Shown: one piece after another, positions 52,413-60,864 of the stretch | Numbering within the stretch: position 1 is the stretch's first letter | How the letters are laid out: every line of letters begins with the position of its first letter | Source: Methylorubrum salsuginis | GTDB lineage: Bacteria > Pseudomonadota > Alphaproteobacteria > Rhizobiales > Beijerinckiaceae | Length of the DNA: 64,000 nucleotides | Direction of reading: 5' to 3' | NCBI RefSeq assembly: GCF_900114375.1 | Contig: NZ_FOSV01000021.1 | Span: 1 to 64,000, forward strand | Made by a program: the position numbers and the translations under genes | The notes under the pieces: model-generated | Seen by the model: only the letters and a program-made list of their open reading frames with translations | What the model was told of the DNA's origin: nothing | The model's database searches: none

Positions 52413-52510
52413 CTTGACCGTCCCTTTCGGCGGTGCGACAAGCCGAGTTCCTTATGGCCGGGTCAAGCGACGCCGCGAAGGCGCGTGCCCGACGCTTCCG
52501 GGGTCCTCCG
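52413..52510 (+). promoter_or_regulatory. Possible structured leader of metK
   Basis: CTTGACC at 52413-52419 pairs perfectly with GGTCAAG at 52461-52467, enclosing about 41 nt. Further stems are possible downstream (GACGCC with GGCGC). I could not match it to the SAM-II or SAM/SAH riboswitch consensus from memory. The segment 52433-52510 is also open in the metK frame, so a longer MetK N-terminus is an alternative reading. Confidence 0.35.
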
Positions 52511-53686
52511 ATGCCGCGCTCAGACTTCCTGTTCACCAGCGAATCCGTCTCTGAGGGCCACCCCGACAAGGTGAGCGACCGTATCTCGGACACCGTGGTC
52601 GATGCCTACCTCGCCGCGATGCCGGAGGCCCGCCTCGGCGTCGAGACGCTGACCACCACGAACTACATCGTGATCGGCGGCGAGGTGCGCGGGCCCGATT
52701 CCGTGACCTTCAAGGATCTGGAGGAACTGACCCGCGAGGCCGTGAAGGACATCGGCTACGAGCAGTCGGGCTTCCACTGGAAGAACAACCAGATCGACAT
52801 CCGCCTGCACGCGCAGTCCGCCGACATCGCCCAGGGCGTGGACGCCGCGGGCAACAAGGACGAGGGCGCGGGCGACCAGGGCATCATGTTCGGCTACGCG
52901 TCGGACGAGACCCCGGCCCTGATGCCGGCCCCGATCTACTACGCCCACAAGATCCTCAAGGACCTCGCCGACGCCCGCAAGAGCCGGCAGGGCGACGCCG
53001 CCAAGCTCGGCCCCGACGCCAAGAGCCAGGTCACCGTGCGCTACGCCGACGGCCGCCCGGTCGAGGCGACCCAGATCGTGCTCTCGACCCAGCACCTCGA
53101 CGAGAGCCTGGATTCGGCCGACGTGCGCGCCATCGTCGAGCCCTATATCCGCGCGGCCCTGCCGCAGGACTGGGTCACCGAGAAGACGGTGTGGCACGTC
53201 AACCCGACCGGCAAGTTCGTGATCGGCGGTCCCGACGGCGATGCCGGCCTCACCGGCCGCAAGATCATCGTCGACACCTATGGCGGCGCGGCGCCCCACG
53301 GCGGCGGCGCCTTCTCGGGCAAGGATCCGACCAAGGTCGATCGCTCGGCGGCCTACGCGGCCCGCTACCTCGCCAAGAACGTGGTCGCCGCCGGCCTCGC
53401 TCGCCGTGCCACGATCCAGCTCTCCTACGCCATCGGCGTGGCCAAGCCCCTGTCAATCTACGTCGATCTGCACGGCACCGGCACCGTCGACGAGGCCAAG
53501 CTCGAGAGCGTGCTGATGGATGCCCTCGACCTGTCGCCCCGCGGCATCCGCACGGCGCTCCAGCTCAACAAGCCGATCTACGCACGCACCTCGGCCTACG
53601 GCCATTTCGGCCGCGAGCCCGACGCCGATGGCGGCTTCTCCTGGGAGAAGACCGACCTCGCCGACCGGCTCAAGTCGGCCTTCTGA
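52511..53686 (+). CDS. metK: S-adenosylmethionine synthetase
   Basis: The protein has 391 residues and makes S-adenosylmethionine from methionine and ATP. LFTSESVSEGHPDKVSDRIS opens the protein with the catalytic His 17. GAGDQGIMFGYASDETP holds the methionine loop, and VNPTGKFVIGGPDGDAGLTG and GGGAFSGKDPTKVDRSAAY the ATP and phosphate sites. The start at MPRSDFLF matches the family. Expression is probably controlled by the upstream sites and XRE protein. The stop codon runs directly into a 46-bp hairpin repeat. Confidence 0.97.
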   Translation: MPRSDFLFTSESVSEGHPDKVSDRISDTVVDAYLAAMPEARLGVETLTTTNYIVIGGEVRGPDSVTFKDLEELTREAVKDIGYEQSGFHWKNNQIDIRLHAQSADIAQGVDAAGNKDEGAGDQGIMFGYASDETPALMPAPIYYAHKILKDLADARKSRQGDAAKLGPDAKSQVTVRYADGRPVEATQIVLSTQHLDESLDSADVRAIVEPYIRAALPQDWVTEKTVWHVNPTGKFVIGGPDGDAGLTGRKIIVDTYGGAAPHGGGAFSGKDPTKVDRSAAYAARYLAKNVVAAGLARRATIQLSYAIGVAKPLSIYVDLHGTGTVDEAKLESVLMDALDLSPRGIRTALQLNKPIYARTSAYGHFGREPDADGGFSWEKTDLADRLKSAF

Positions 53687-53732
53687 GCATCGACCCGAAA
53701 AGTGGCCGCCGGTTTTCGGGAAAAGTCGATGC
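53687..53732. repeat. 46-bp hairpin repeat, copy C
   Basis: Arms GCATCGAC and GTCGATGC are perfect. Inside, CCGAAAAGTGG and CCGGTTTTCGG pair in part. It begins at the base following the metK TGA (53684-53686) and separates metK from trmB. Confidence 0.85.
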
Positions 53733-53800
53733 AAGAGGAAACGACGGCGTCCCGCTGCGGACCTCAGGTCCGGAGCGGGACGCCGGAGGCCCGAACCATC

Positions 53801-54526
53801 ATGGTGAGGGATGAGATGATCCCTCCCGAGGCGGGGGGGACCGACGAGCGCGCCTTCTACGGGCGCCGCAAGGGCAAGCGGCTGCGGCCGGGCCAGGAGC
53901 AGCGGCTCGAATCGCTGCTCCCCGAACTCCGCGTCGCGCTGCCCGAGCGCGGCGACGCTCTCGATCCCCCTGCCCTCTTTCCCGTTCCGGTGGACGAGGT
54001 GTGGCTGGAGATCGGTTTCGGCGGCGGCGAGCACCTCGCCGCCCAGGCCGCGGCGCACCCGCGCGCGGGCATCATCGGCTGCGAGCCCTTCGTCAACGGC
54101 GTGGTCAAGCTGCTGCGCGCGGTCGACGACGGCAATCTGCGCAACGTCCGCGTCTGGGACGAGGACGCGACCGCGCTGCTGGCCGCGCTCCCCGACGCGT
54201 CGCTGGCGCGGGTCTACCTGCTCTATCCCGATCCCTGGCCGAAGCGCCGCCAGCGCAAGCGCCGCTTCGTCTCGGACGCTTCGCTCGCCGAGATTGCCCG
54301 CGTGCTGCGGCCGGGCGGGCATTTCCGCTTCGCCTCCGATATCGACGACTATGCCGGCTGGACCCTGGTGCGGGCGGCCCGCTGTTCGGGACTGCGCTGG
54401 GCCGCGCAGACCGCCGACGACTGGCGCAAACCGTTCCCCGGCTGGCCCGGCACCCGCTACGAGGCCAAGGCGCTGGCGGCCGGTCGGCTGCCGAGCTACC
54501 TGACGTTCGAGCGCGTCGAGCCGTAG
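53801..54526 (+). CDS. trmB: tRNA (guanine-N7-)-methyltransferase
   Basis: The protein has 241 residues and methylates G46 of tRNA with SAM. Motif I is EIGFGGGEHLAAQA near 69, then GCEPFVNGVVKLL. The TrmB signature LLYPDPWPKRRQRKRRFV lies near 145, and the C-terminal part holds PFPGWPGTRYEAKAL. The N-terminus has FYGRRKGKRLRPGQ. ATG 53801 was chosen (GGAGG lies 13 bp upstream); ATG 53816 also fits. It uses the product of metK directly upstream. Confidence 0.94.
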   Translation: MVRDEMIPPEAGGTDERAFYGRRKGKRLRPGQEQRLESLLPELRVALPERGDALDPPALFPVPVDEVWLEIGFGGGEHLAAQAAAHPRAGIIGCEPFVNGVVKLLRAVDDGNLRNVRVWDEDATALLAALPDASLARVYLLYPDPWPKRRQRKRRFVSDASLAEIARVLRPGGHFRFASDIDDYAGWTLVRAARCSGLRWAAQTADDWRKPFPGWPGTRYEAKALAAGRLPSYLTFERVEP

Positions 54527-54700
54527 TCCGTCCGAGAAAGCCCGGCCTGCATCTTGCCGCCGCGCCCTCCGGGCACCATCACCGTCACGCTTCGGCTTGC
54601 GCTGCATCGGACGCTCCTGCGCGTCCGGTGGGGGCGTTGCGCGGGCGGGCGCGCCCTATCTTATCGGGCGCGGGACGACAAAAACGCGAGGACGACCGAG

Positions 54701-57526
54701 ATGAACGCGCTGAACGCCCTCTTCGCCGAGCACGAGCAGGCGGTCTGGCTCGATTTCGTGGCCCGCGGCTTCGTCGCCAAGGGTGAGCTTCAGGCCCTGG
54801 TCGAGCGCGACGACCTGCGCGGCGTCACCTCCAACCCGTCGATCTTCGAGAAGGCGATCGGCCACTCGAACGAGTACGACGACAGCCTCAAGGCGGCGCT
54901 GGACCATTCCGACGCCCGCGTGATCGATCTCTACGAGGGACTGGCCATCGCCGACATCCAGGCGGCGGCCGATGTGCTGCGGAAGGTCTACGACACCAGC
55001 GACGGCGCGGACGGCTACGTGAGCCTCGAAGTCTCCCCGTATCTGGCGCTCGACACCGAGGAGACGCTGGCCGAGGCCCGCCGCCTGCACAAGGCGGTGG
55101 CCCGCGACAACCTGATGGTGAAGGTGCCGGCGACCCCGGCGGGCATCCCGGCGATCCGCCAGCTCACGGCGGAAGGCATCTCGGTCAACGTCACCCTGCT
55201 GTTCTCGCAGGAGGTCTACGAGGCGGTCGCCCACGCCTTCATCGACGGCCTGACCGAATTCGGTGCCAAGGGCGGCGACGTCTCGAAGGTCGCCTCGGTG
55301 GCGAGCTTTTTCATCAGCCGCATCGACGTGCTCGTGGACAAGAAGCTCGACGAGGCGGGCGGCTACGAGGAGCTGAAGGGCAAGGTCGCGATCGCCAACG
55401 CCAAGCTCGCCTACCAGCGCTACAAGCGCGTCTTCTCCGGCCCGAAATGGGAGGCGCTGGAAGCCAAGGGCGCCAAGGCGCAGCGCCTGCTCTGGGCCTC
55501 CACGGGGACGAAGAACAAGGCCTATTCCGACGTGCTCTATGTCGAGGAGCTGATCGGCAAGAACACCGTCAACACCATGCCGCCGGCGACGATGGACGCG
55601 TTCCGCGACCACGGGACGGTGCGGGCCTCGCTGGAGGAGGACGTGGAGGGGGCGAAGGCCGTGATGGAGAAGCTGGCCGGCGCCGGCATCGACATCGAGG
55701 CGGTGGCGCGCCAACTCGTGGACGAGGGCGTCGGGCTGTTCGTCGATGCCGCCGACGCCCTGCTCGGCGCCGTGGCGGGCAAGCGTGCGGCCTTCCTCGG
55801 CCATCGCCTCGACGGCCAGACCTGCAAGCTCGGCGACGCGTTGCAGGCGGCCACCGACAAGGCGATCGAGTCCTGGCGCGCGAGCGGGGCGATCCGTCGG
55901 CTCTGGGCGCACGACAACACCGTCTGGACCGGCCGCGACGAGGAGAAGTGGCTCGGCTGGCTGCGCATCGTCGAGGACGAGCTGGAGCGCGTCGATCTCT
56001 ACGAGGATTTCGCGCAAGAGATCCGCGCCGAAGGTTTCACCGACGCGGTGGTCCTCGGCATGGGCGGCTCCAGCCTCGGGCCGGAAGTGATCGCGGCGAC
56101 CTACGGCCATCGCGAGGGCTTTCCGAAGCTGCGTATTCTCGACTCGACCGATCCGGACGAGGTGCGCGCCGTCGAGGCGGCGGTGAACCTCGAAACCACG
56201 CTCTTCATCGTCGCCTCGAAGTCGGGCTCGACGCTGGAGCCCAACGTGTTCCGCGACTACTTCCTCGGCCGGATGAAGGCGGTGGTCGGGCCCGAGAAGG
56301 CCGGTCGCCACTTCGTCGCCGTCACCGATCCGGGCTCGGCCATGGAGAAGGCGGCCAAGGAGGACGGCTTCAGAACGATCTTCCTCGGGGTGCCGCAGAT
56401 CGGCGGGCGCTACTCGGTGCTCTCCGCCTTCGGGCTCGTGCCGGCGGCGGTCGCGGGCGTCGAGATCCGCGAATTCCTCGATTCGGCGCGGATGATGGTC
56501 CGTTCCTGCGGGCCGGCGGTGCCGCCGGCCGCCAATCCCGGCGTGCGGCTGGGTGCGGCCATGGGCGTCGCGGCCAAGGAGTTCGGGCGCGACAAGATCA
56601 CCTTCATCGCCTCGCCCGGCCTCGACACCTTCGGCACCTGGGCCGAGCAGCTCATCGCCGAATCGACCGGCAAGGAGGGCCACGGCATCATCCCGGTCGA
56701 GGGTGAGCCGGTGGGCGTGCCGGCGGTCTACGGCGAGGACCGCCTGTTCGTTTACTTGCGCCTGACGAGCCGGGCCGACCCGCGCCAGGACGAGGCGGTG
56801 AAGATCCTGGAGAGCGAGGCGCAGCCGGTGGTGCGCATCGACCTCGAGAAGGTCGAGCAGCTGCCCCAGGAGTTCTTCCGGTTCGAGATCGCCACGGCGG
56901 TGGCGGGCGCGGTGCTCGGCATCAACCCGTTCGACCAGCCGGACGTGGAGGCGAGCAAGGTCGAGACCAAGAAGCTGTTCGCGAGCGCCGAGGAAACCGG
57001 CGCCCTGCCGGCCGAGACGCCGATCTTCGAGGACGACACGGTCGCGCTCTACGCGGATGCTGCCAACGCCGAGGCGCTGCGCCAGGGCGAGGGCTTCGAG
57101 GGGATCGTCGCGGCCCATCTCGGCCGGGTGAAGGCCGGCGATTACGTGGCCGTGCTGGCCTATGTCGAGCGCAACGCGGTGCATCACGCGGCGTTGCAGG
57201 AGGCGCGGCTCGCCGTGCGCGACGCCCGTCAGGTGGCGACCTGCCTGGAATTTGGGCCCCGCTTCCTCCATTCCACGGGGCAGGCCTACAAGGGCGGTCC
57301 GGCCTCCGGCGTGTTCCTGCAGATCACCGCCGACCCGTCGGGCGATCTCGCGATCCCCGGGCGCAAGCTCGGCTTCAAGACGGTGATCGCGGCCCAGGCG
57401 CGGGGCGATTTCGCGGTGCTCTCCGAGCGCAAGCGCCGGGCCCTGCGCATCCACCTCAAGGGCGGCGATGTCACCACCGGCGTGAAGCGCGTCGCGGCGG
57501 CGATCAAGGGCGCGGTCTCGTCGTAA
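54701..57526 (+). CDS. tal-pgi: Bifunctional transaldolase / glucose-6-phosphate isomerase
   Basis: The protein has 941 residues, two enzymes in one chain. Residues 1-360 are transaldolase: LRGVTSNPSIFEKAI, NLMVKVPATPAG with the Schiff-base Lys near 141, VNVTLLFSQEVY and FFISRIDVLVD. From about 400 on is phosphoglucose isomerase: LGMGGSSLGPEV near 452, VASKSGSTLEP near 505, and later TAVAGAVLGINPFDQPDVEASK. The end (EFGPRFLHSTGQAYKGGPAS) is also family-like. Together with zwf the protein joins glycolytic hexose phosphates to the pentose-phosphate pathway. Start ATG 54701 follows GACGACCGAG. A strong terminator follows. Confidence 0.95.
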   Translation: MNALNALFAEHEQAVWLDFVARGFVAKGELQALVERDDLRGVTSNPSIFEKAIGHSNEYDDSLKAALDHSDARVIDLYEGLAIADIQAAADVLRKVYDTSDGADGYVSLEVSPYLALDTEETLAEARRLHKAVARDNLMVKVPATPAGIPAIRQLTAEGISVNVTLLFSQEVYEAVAHAFIDGLTEFGAKGGDVSKVASVASFFISRIDVLVDKKLDEAGGYEELKGKVAIANAKLAYQRYKRVFSGPKWEALEAKGAKAQRLLWASTGTKNKAYSDVLYVEELIGKNTVNTMPPATMDAFRDHGTVRASLEEDVEGAKAVMEKLAGAGIDIEAVARQLVDEGVGLFVDAADALLGAVAGKRAAFLGHRLDGQTCKLGDALQAATDKAIESWRASGAIRRLWAHDNTVWTGRDEEKWLGWLRIVEDELERVDLYEDFAQEIRAEGFTDAVVLGMGGSSLGPEVIAATYGHREGFPKLRILDSTDPDEVRAVEAAVNLETTLFIVASKSGSTLEPNVFRDYFLGRMKAVVGPEKAGRHFVAVTDPGSAMEKAAKEDGFRTIFLGVPQIGGRYSVLSAFGLVPAAVAGVEIREFLDSARMMVRSCGPAVPPAANPGVRLGAAMGVAAKEFGRDKITFIASPGLDTFGTWAEQLIAESTGKEGHGIIPVEGEPVGVPAVYGEDRLFVYLRLTSRADPRQDEAVKILESEAQPVVRIDLEKVEQLPQEFFRFEIATAVAGAVLGINPFDQPDVEASKVETKKLFASAEETGALPAETPIFEDDTVALYADAANAEALRQGEGFEGIVAAHLGRVKAGDYVAVLAYVERNAVHHAALQEARLAVRDARQVATCLEFGPRFLHSTGQAYKGGPASGVFLQITADPSGDLAIPGRKLGFKTVIAAQARGDFAVLSERKRRALRIHLKGGDVTTGVKRVAAAIKGAVSS

Positions 57527-57580
57527 CGGGATCGCAAAGGGGTCACTCCTTTGCCGGGGCGCGGGGCGGCGCCCCGCCGA

Positions 57581-57616
57581 CATGAAAAAGGGCGCCGAGT
57601 GGCGCCCTTTTTCATG
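57581..57616. terminator. Bidirectional intrinsic terminator between tal-pgi and dedA
   Basis: CATGAAAAAGGGCGCC, loop GAGT, GGCGCCCTTTTTCATG: a 16-bp perfect stem with an A-run on one arm and a T-run on the other. It lies between convergent genes ending at 57526 and 57631. A second small hairpin (GGGGCG, then CGCCCC) precedes it at about 57556-57576. Confidence 0.92.
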
Positions 57617-57630
57617 TCCGATGGTCCGGC

Positions 57631-58278
57631 TCAGTGCGTGGTGAGCGGCCCGGGAATCGCGGCCTCGGCCTTGATCAGCAGGCGCTCCTCGTGGCGCTTC
57701 ATGAAGAGCCAGAGGGCGAGGCCGCCGAAGACCACGAAGGCGAGGAGGCCCAGCCCGATCGGGCCGATGATGTGCTCGATGGAACGGCCGCACCAATAGG
57801 CGCCGAAGCCCATGATCGAGGCCCAGGCGACGCCGCCCAGCCCGTTGAAGATGAAGAAGCGGCGGGCATCGAGCTTGTTCACGCCGGCGAGCACGGCGGC
57901 GTAGGCGCGCAGCATCGCGGTGAAGCGGCCGAAGAACACGATCTTCCCGCCATGCTCGCGGAACAGGTATTGCCCGAGCTTGAGCCGCCCATGGTCGAGG
58001 GCGATGAGGTGGCCGTAGCGGATGAGCAGGGGCATGCCCCAGCGGCGGCCGACCCAGTAGCCGAGATTGTCGCCGATGATCGCGGCGGCGGCCGCGGCGG
58101 CCACGACGAGGACGATGTTCAACCCGCCGGTGCTGCCGGCATAGATCGCCGCGGTCAGCAGGATGGTCTCCCCCGGCAGCGGCAGGCCCGCGCTTTCCAG
58201 GGTGATGATGACGAAGATGGCGAGGTAGCCGTAATGCGCGATCAGATCGCCGATCGGCAGCCCTTGCAGGAAGGACAT
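57631..58278 (-). CDS. DedA/SNARE-associated family membrane protein
   Basis: The protein has 215 residues. DedA proteins act in membrane lipid handling (polyprenyl-phosphate or phospholipid scrambling) and proton-force maintenance. Landmarks are ITLESAGLPLPGETILLTAA near 30-50, IIGDNLGYWVGRRWG, FREHGGKIVFFGRFTAMLRAY with the conserved basic residues, and GLGGVAWASIMGFGAYWCG. About five membrane segments. ATG 58278 with AGGAAGG upstream was preferred over the longer frame to 58311. Confidence 0.92.
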   Translation of the reverse strand: MSFLQGLPIGDLIAHYGYLAIFVIITLESAGLPLPGETILLTAAIYAGSTGGLNIVLVVAAAAAAAIIGDNLGYWVGRRWGMPLLIRYGHLIALDHGRLKLGQYLFREHGGKIVFFGRFTAMLRAYAAVLAGVNKLDARRFFIFNGLGGVAWASIMGFGAYWCGRSIEHIIGPIGLGLLAFVVFGGLALWLFMKRHEERLLIKAEAAIPGPLTTH

Positions 58279-58360
58279 GGATGAAAACTCTCCGCGAATC
58301 GTGCGCGGCACTGTCGTGACGAACGTGGCCGCAACAGGGCGCCCGTCGAGGCCCGCGGCG

Positions 58361-58558
58361 TCAGGCCTCGGCGGCCATGGGGGGCGGCGCCGGAACGGGG
58401 TTGGGACACGCGTCGAGGGCCGGCTCGCTCCCGGCGGTCGGCGGCCGATCGGCCGTCGGCAGCGGAAACAGGCGCAGCAGCCCCTCGGACACGCCGAAGA
58501 GCAGCGGGTTGGCCCTGGGGCCGAAGCCGGGCGGCAGGAGGTTGACGGTGTCGATCAT
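58361..58558 (-). CDS. Possible small proline-rich protein (65 aa)
   Basis: From ATG 58558 the product starts MIDTVNLLPPGFGPRANPLL and continues FGVSEGLLRLFPLPTADRPP before a Pro/Ala-rich end. A GGGCCG-rich upstream region offers no clear ribosome-binding site. The codon pattern is compatible with coding, but no family is recognised. It may instead be untranslated sequence between the chemoreceptor and dedA genes. Confidence 0.3.
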   Translation of the reverse strand: MIDTVNLLPPGFGPRANPLLFGVSEGLLRLFPLPTADRPPTAGSEPALDACPNPVPAPPPMAAEA

Positions 58559-58745
58559 GGCGTGACGGGGCCGGCCCGCTGGATGGGCGCGAGAGGGATC
58601 TCGATCAGGGCCCCGCTGCCGGTCCCGTAGGCGGCCGCGCGAGGCGCTTCTTGCGAAGGACCAAGTCGCGACCGTCTCTTCGGTTGCATCGTTTTCGCGA
58701 AGCGATGCCAGAAGGCACCCGCTCGACCCAAGCGGCACGGAAGCG

Positions 58746-58822
58746 GCACGGAACCGGACCGATGGTCCTGTTCCGTGCGTCCGGCGGAGGCCCGCCGCCC
58801 CGCCGTCGCGGGGGCCATCGGC
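58746..58822. repeat. 77-bp structured repeat, copy 2
   Basis: The complement aligns without gaps to 5016-5092. Its terminal hairpin reads, on the minus strand, CACGGAACAGGACC, loop ATC, GGTCCGGTTCCGTG (one mismatch). Compared with copy 1, three base pairs have changed on both arms while pairing is kept. It is preceded by CGGCGATG/CATCGCCG. It lies 29 bp beyond the stop of the chemoreceptor gene and may end its transcript. Confidence 0.75.
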
Positions 58823-58850
58823 GATGCGTCAGGATCATCGCCGATCGGTA

Positions 58851-60311
58851 TCAGTTCGCCTTGAGGAAGCGCTCGACGCTGCCGCCGAGGCTCGCCGAAT
58901 GGCCGGCGAGGTTGTCGGCGATGCCGCGCACGGACTCGGCGAATTCGCCGGTGGCGTTGGCCGCCATGGAGACGCCGCCGATATTGCCCGACATCTCGTG
59001 GGTCGAGGCCGCCTGTTCTTCGACGGCGCTCGCCATGGCGACGGTGAGGTTCGAGAGCTCCGAGACCGCGGCGGTGATGCCGCCGATGGCATCGACCGCC
59101 TCGCCGGTCGCGCTCTGGATCGCGGCGATCTGGCCGGTGATCTCGCCGGTCGCCCGGGCGGTCTGCTCGGCCAGAGCCTTCACCTCGGTGGCGACCACGG
59201 CAAAGCCCCGGCCGGCCACCCCGGCGCGCGCCGCCTCGATGGTGGCGTTGAGCGCCAGAAGGTTGGTCTGGTCGGCGATCGACTTGATCATGCCGACGAC
59301 CGCATCGACCTTCCGGGCGCTCTCGGCGAGCAGCCGCACGGTGGTGTCGGTGGCCTCGGCCTGGGTGGCGATGCGCTTGGCCCGTTCGGAGACGCTGCCG
59401 ACCTGTCCCGAAATCTCCTGGATCGAGGCCGTCATCTGCTCGGAGCCGGCGGCGACGGAGGTGGCGCGGTGGCGCGCTTCCTCGGCCGAGCGGGTGAGGC
59501 CCTCGGCGGAGCGCTGCATCTCGCTCACCGCCGCGCCGACGGCCTCGACGACCTGCTTCACTTCCGCCGCCATCCGCACTTCCGCGGTCACCACCGACCA
59601 AGTCAGCATCGGCCCGACATAGCTTCCGTCCGGCCCGTTGATCGCCGAGACCCGCAGGTCGAGGGTCTCGGGGCCGACCTTGATCTTGGTCCGGTGCGGC
59701 AGCCGGCTCGCATCGGCCAGCATGTTGCGCTGATGATGGGGGTTCTTGTGGAACACGTCGAAGGACGAGCCCATCATTTGCGAGACCTTGATCGGCAGGT
59801 GCTGCTCGATCGAGCCGAGCGTCGTCTGCGAGGTCTTGTTGAGGTAGTTGATCTTGAAGTCGTCCTTCGGGTCGGCGGTCATGACGGCGACGGGCATGCC
59901 GTCGATCATCGTCATCAGCCGGCTGGTCTCGTTCTTCTTGGCGGTGATGTCGGCGGCGAACTTCACCACCCGCTCCGGCTTGCCGGCGGCGTCGAGGACC
60001 GGGTTGTAGGTCGCCTCGAGCCAGACGCGCTTGCCGCCCTTGTCGAGGCGGGCGAACTCGCCCGAGGCGTATTCGCCGCCGCGCAGCTTGGTCCAGAAGG
60101 ATGCGTATTCGGGGCTCGCGACGTAATCGGCGTCGCAGAACATCCGGTGATGCTTGCCCTTGATCTCCTCCAGGCTGTAGCCGACCACGGCGAGGAAGTT
60201 ACGGTTCGCGTGCAGGATCGTTCCGTCCATGGCGAACTCAATGGTGGCGAGCGAACGGTCGAGCGCATCGAGTCTCGCCTGCGCCTCGTTGTAGGTCGAT
60301 TTCCGGAACAT
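58851..60311 (-). CDS. Soluble chemoreceptor with two PAS domains
   Basis: The protein has 486 residues and no membrane segment. PAS 1 (about 18-125: IEFAMDGTILHANRNFLAVV, then KHHRMFCDADYVASPEY) and PAS 2 (about 130-240) precede a methyl-accepting signalling domain. Its tip includes IKSIADQTNLLALNATIEAA and GFAVVATEVKALAEQTA. It resembles Aer/BdlA-like cytoplasmic receptors and may sense oxygen, redox state or a cytosolic metabolite; a heme or flavin ligand cannot be deduced. No che genes are linked. ATG 60311 was chosen; sequence upstream to 60422 is arginine-rich and not conserved. Confidence 0.92.
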   Translation of the reverse strand: MFRKSTYNEAQARLDALDRSLATIEFAMDGTILHANRNFLAVVGYSLEEIKGKHHRMFCDADYVASPEYASFWTKLRGGEYASGEFARLDKGGKRVWLEATYNPVLDAAGKPERVVKFAADITAKKNETSRLMTMIDGMPVAVMTADPKDDFKINYLNKTSQTTLGSIEQHLPIKVSQMMGSSFDVFHKNPHHQRNMLADASRLPHRTKIKVGPETLDLRVSAINGPDGSYVGPMLTWSVVTAEVRMAAEVKQVVEAVGAAVSEMQRSAEGLTRSAEEARHRATSVAAGSEQMTASIQEISGQVGSVSERAKRIATQAEATDTTVRLLAESARKVDAVVGMIKSIADQTNLLALNATIEAARAGVAGRGFAVVATEVKALAEQTARATGEITGQIAAIQSATGEAVDAIGGITAAVSELSNLTVAMASAVEEQAASTHEMSGNIGGVSMAANATGEFAESVRGIADNLAGHSASLGGSVERFLKAN

Positions 60312-60864
60312 CCGCTCAGCCCCCGTACTGGCAAGATCCGGACGTCGTTGCGCCGGGACCCGCCTGCCGATCATGGGGCGCCGAAGCCGCCGATGCTGCG
60401 TTCGGTATCGGTCTTGGCTCACCCCTCCTCACGAATATTTTATTACAAGAGTTAAAATGCGATTAAGTCGTGCGCCGTCAGGCAAGAATTAGCATTTGTT
60501 GTTTTGTGTGACTGACGGGACGAAATTCACATGTATCAGACCGAAAGGTTTGAAACCGCATTCGGAAAAATCCGATGCGGCACAACAACCTGGGCAGCGC
60601 GCCCGATACGGTGTCCGGTTCGATGACCCGGGAGGATGAGCTTCGGCGTCGGAGCGATGAGGGGCGTTTCATCTTCGGCCTGATGGATTAGGCCAACAGG
60701 GGGAAGCGCTGCGATGTCGTTGCGGCTGCGGCTCGAACGAGGGTGCCGAGCGGCTTCTCCTTCTCGCGGACGATCGGTGATCGGGCGTTCGAGGGAGCGC
60801 TGCCTGGTACGCAAGGCCCCCTCGCCTCGCCCTCGAGCCTGCGAAGGAACGATCCGCCGGGGCC
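60312..60864. other. Gene-free stretch between the chemoreceptor and metallo-hydrolase genes
   Basis: In 553 bp I find no convincing gene. An AT-rich block at about 60425-60540 (ATATTTTATTACAAGAGTT, TTAGCATTTGTTGTTTTG) is the likely promoter of the leftward chemoreceptor gene. The hairpin repeat copy D is at 60533-60578. The rest (60590-60864) is GC-rich with short open frames lacking start signals; it lies downstream of the metallo-hydrolase gene. Confidence 0.4.
60533..60578. repeat. 46-bp hairpin repeat, copy D (degenerate)
   Basis: The inner part CCGAAAGGTTTGAAACCGCA, TTCGG and the right arm TCCGATGC match the other copies, and the length is again 46 bp. The left arm has decayed to GTATCAGA, so pairing with the right arm is imperfect. 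Confidence 0.65.

Noticed and set aside
51437..52510. Possible genomic island at tRNA-Arg
   Set aside because: There is no integrase, no repeat of the tRNA 3' end and no composition shift. The genes that follow (XRE, metK, trmB) are core genes.
52413..52510. Known SAM-II or SAM/SAH riboswitch before metK
   Set aside because: I could not match the consensus elements I remember. It is kept only as an unassigned possible structure.
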